Below, piece after piece: positions 62,979 to 64,000 of a stretch of DNA of 64,000 bases. The notes beneath the pieces were generated by a model, which had not been told where the DNA came from, made no database searches, and was given only the letters and a program-made list of their open reading frames with translations. Both the position numbers and the translations under genes were made by a program. The stretch's first letter is position 1, and the number at the start of each line of letters is the position of its first letter. The DNA lies in contig NZ_BLZR01000001.1 in assembly GCF_014193895.1 (NCBI RefSeq), positions 2,480,001 to 2,544,000 on the forward strand. The letters run 5' to 3'. Source of the stretch: Clostridium fungisolvens. Its GTDB lineage: Bacteria; Bacillota; Clostridia; Clostridiales; Clostridiaceae.

Positions 62979-63073
62979 GGATTCAAACTTCAATTTTTAA
63001 TTTATGCACGTCCGAAAATCCTCAGAAACATGGGTTTTCAAGCAAGTATAAATTAAATTTCCGTAGAGGAACC
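62979..63073 (-). repeat. Palindromic repeat family A, copy A5
   Basis: About 95 bp, separated from A4 by only seven bases (TTTATA plus one). Inner stem CGAAAATCC/GGGTTTTCA. It ends about 45 bp before the acyl-CoA dehydrogenase start, so it likely lies in its 5' untranslated region or promoter. Confidence 0.75.
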
Positions 63074-63118
63074 CTATACCTCCGTACACTAATATATTGA
63101 TTTGAGGGAGGGAAATAT

Positions 63119-64000
63119 ATGTCTTTCAAAACCACTGAGCAACATGAAACTTTGAGAAAAATAATCAGAAAATTTGCTGAGGAAGAGGTAAAACCTATCG
63201 CATTCATGCTAGATCAGGAAAATAAATTTCCAACAGAAGCAGTTCATAAACTAGCTGAAATAGGCATGCTTGGTATACCCTATCCGAAAGAATATGGTGG
63301 AGCTGGTTTAGATGTAATTAGTTATGCCATAGCAGTGGAAGAATTATCAAGAGTTGATGGCGGTACTGGAGTTATTCTTTCTGCTCATACATCTTTAGGC
63401 ACATACCCAATAGCTGCTTACGGCACCGAAGAGCAAAAACAAAAGTATTTAATCCCACTTACTAAGGGAGAAAAACTTGGTGCCTTTGGTCTAACTGAAG
63501 AAAATGCCGGAAGTGATGCTGGTGGTACAGAAACTACAGCTGTATTAGAAGGTGATTACTATATTTTAAATGGTTCAAAGATTTTTATTACTAACGCTGG
63601 ACAGGCAGATATATACGTTGTTTTCGCTGTCACTACACCAAATATAGGTACAAAAGGTATTAGCGCTTTCATTGTTGAAAAAGGCTGGGATGGCTTTAGT
63701 TTTGGAAAGCATTATGACAAAATGGGAATCCGCTCTTCTGCTACTGCAGAACTTATCTTCAATGACGTAAAAGTTCCTAAAGAAAACCTACTTGGCAAAG
63801 AAGGTGAAGGCTTCAAAATAGCTATGGCTACATTAGATGGTGGTCGTATTGGTATAGCAGCTCAAGCTCTCGGAATCGCTCAGGGAGCTTATGAAAATGC
63901 ACTTGAATATTCAAAAGAAAGAATTCAATTTGGTAAACCTATCTGCCAACAGCAAATCATAGCCTTTAAGCTATCGGATATGGCAACAAAACTAAGAGCT
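63119..64000 (+). CDS. Acyl-CoA dehydrogenase, butyryl-CoA dehydrogenase type (N-terminal part)
   Basis: The first 294 codons of an about 380-residue flavoenzyme; the rest lies beyond the window. LGIPYPKEYGGAG, the FGLTEENAGSDAGG flavin-binding stretch, NGSKIFITNAGQAD and LDGGRIGIAAQALGIAQGA are hallmarks of short-chain acyl-CoA dehydrogenases. It would reduce crotonyl-CoA to butyryl-CoA or act on a related acyl-CoA. GGGAGGG precedes ATG 63119. It lacks the crt/hbd neighbours upstream that accompany the main bcd gene, so it may be a paralogue. Two family A repeats stand before it. Confidence 0.93.
   Translation, partial: MSFKTTEQHETLRKIIRKFAEEEVKPIAFMLDQENKFPTEAVHKLAEIGMLGIPYPKEYGGAGLDVISYAIAVEELSRVDGGTGVILSAHTSLGTYPIAAYGTEEQKQKYLIPLTKGEKLGAFGLTEENAGSDAGGTETTAVLEGDYYILNGSKIFITNAGQADIYVVFAVTTPNIGTKGISAFIVEKGWDGFSFGKHYDKMGIRSSATAELIFNDVKVPKENLLGKEGEGFKIAMATLDGGRIGIAAQALGIAQGAYENALEYSKERIQFGKPICQQQIIAFKLSDMATKLRA

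Noticed and set aside
63022..63207. 61-codon minus frame over repeat A5 and the acyl-CoA dehydrogenase start
   Set aside because: It is a shadow of the dehydrogenase coding strand and repeat sequence.
1..64000. CRISPR arrays, tRNA or rRNA genes, transposases, integrases, phage genes
   Set aside because: No regularly spaced repeats, no cloverleaf-like segments and no recognisable recombinase were found on reading; short RNAs could still be missed by eye.

Overview
The window looks like a chromosomal segment of a low-GC, spore-forming member of the genus Clostridium. It is very AT-rich, most genes have strong AGGAGG-type ribosome binding sites, and it carries sporulation and germination genes (a gerA-type operon, spore photoproduct lyase, an H-type small acid-soluble spore protein). 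Other clostridial signatures are a serine T-box, a c-di-GMP-I riboswitch and a butyryl-CoA-dehydrogenase-like gene. I see no tRNA, rRNA, CRISPR array, transposase or phage structural gene. It is ordinary accessory and housekeeping chromosome, but with several regulatory RNAs and small palindromic repeats.

Layout. 1-1.7 kb: the N-terminal part of a GH1 beta-glycosidase with a divergent GntR/UTRA regulator and a likely operator between them. 1.8-7.3 kb: a secreted small protein, beta-carbonic anhydrase, CPBP protease, a small membrane protein plus thioesterase pair, an AEC transporter and an unknown membrane protein. 7.4-9.9 kb: hflX behind an about 630-nt leader with three mini-ORFs and three terminator hairpins. 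10-17.5 kb: small membrane protein, GNAT, guaC, a berberine-bridge-type flavoenzyme, a MarR/iron-sulfur protein pair and a PocR-PAS histidine kinase. 17.7-25.1 kb: serS with its T-box, a Cys-cluster protein, an MFS exporter with its own leader peptide and attenuator, GH3 glucosidase and a HAM1-like pyrophosphatase. 25.5-32.5 kb: a subtilisin-like protease with four C-terminal repeats, an osmoprotectant ABC importer, sspH and an EamA transporter. 32.7-38.1 kb: MazG, PspC, a TetR/MFS efflux pair with a clear operator and two DUF2382 stress proteins. 38.1-42.3 kb: a germinant receptor operon in the order A-C-D-B. 42.7-50 kb: a c-di-GMP-riboswitch-controlled LPXTG surface protein, an esterase, a degenerate HD-GYP protein and a MarR/SDR pair. 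50-64 kb: DUF1801, splB, AraC regulators, a D-2-hydroxyacid dehydrogenase, a GNAT gene broken by an in-frame stop, a ProX-type editing protein, GH43, murE plus symporter, and the start of an acyl-CoA dehydrogenase.

The strongest unusual signals are these. (1) The hflX leader contains mini-ORFs with Arg/Lys-X-Arg motifs like those of macrolide-arrested leader peptides, and the HflX protein itself carries an N-terminal domain with a complete JAMM metal-binding signature. (2) A second promoter, leader peptide and terminator arrangement precedes the MFS exporter. (3) A family of about 95-bp imperfect palindromes with GGTTCCTA/TAGGAACC ends occurs at five places, with compensatory changes in the inner stem. 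There are also two further interspersed repeat families and a degenerate direct repeat flanking the protease gene. Functions named here rest on motif recognition by eye; no database search was run.
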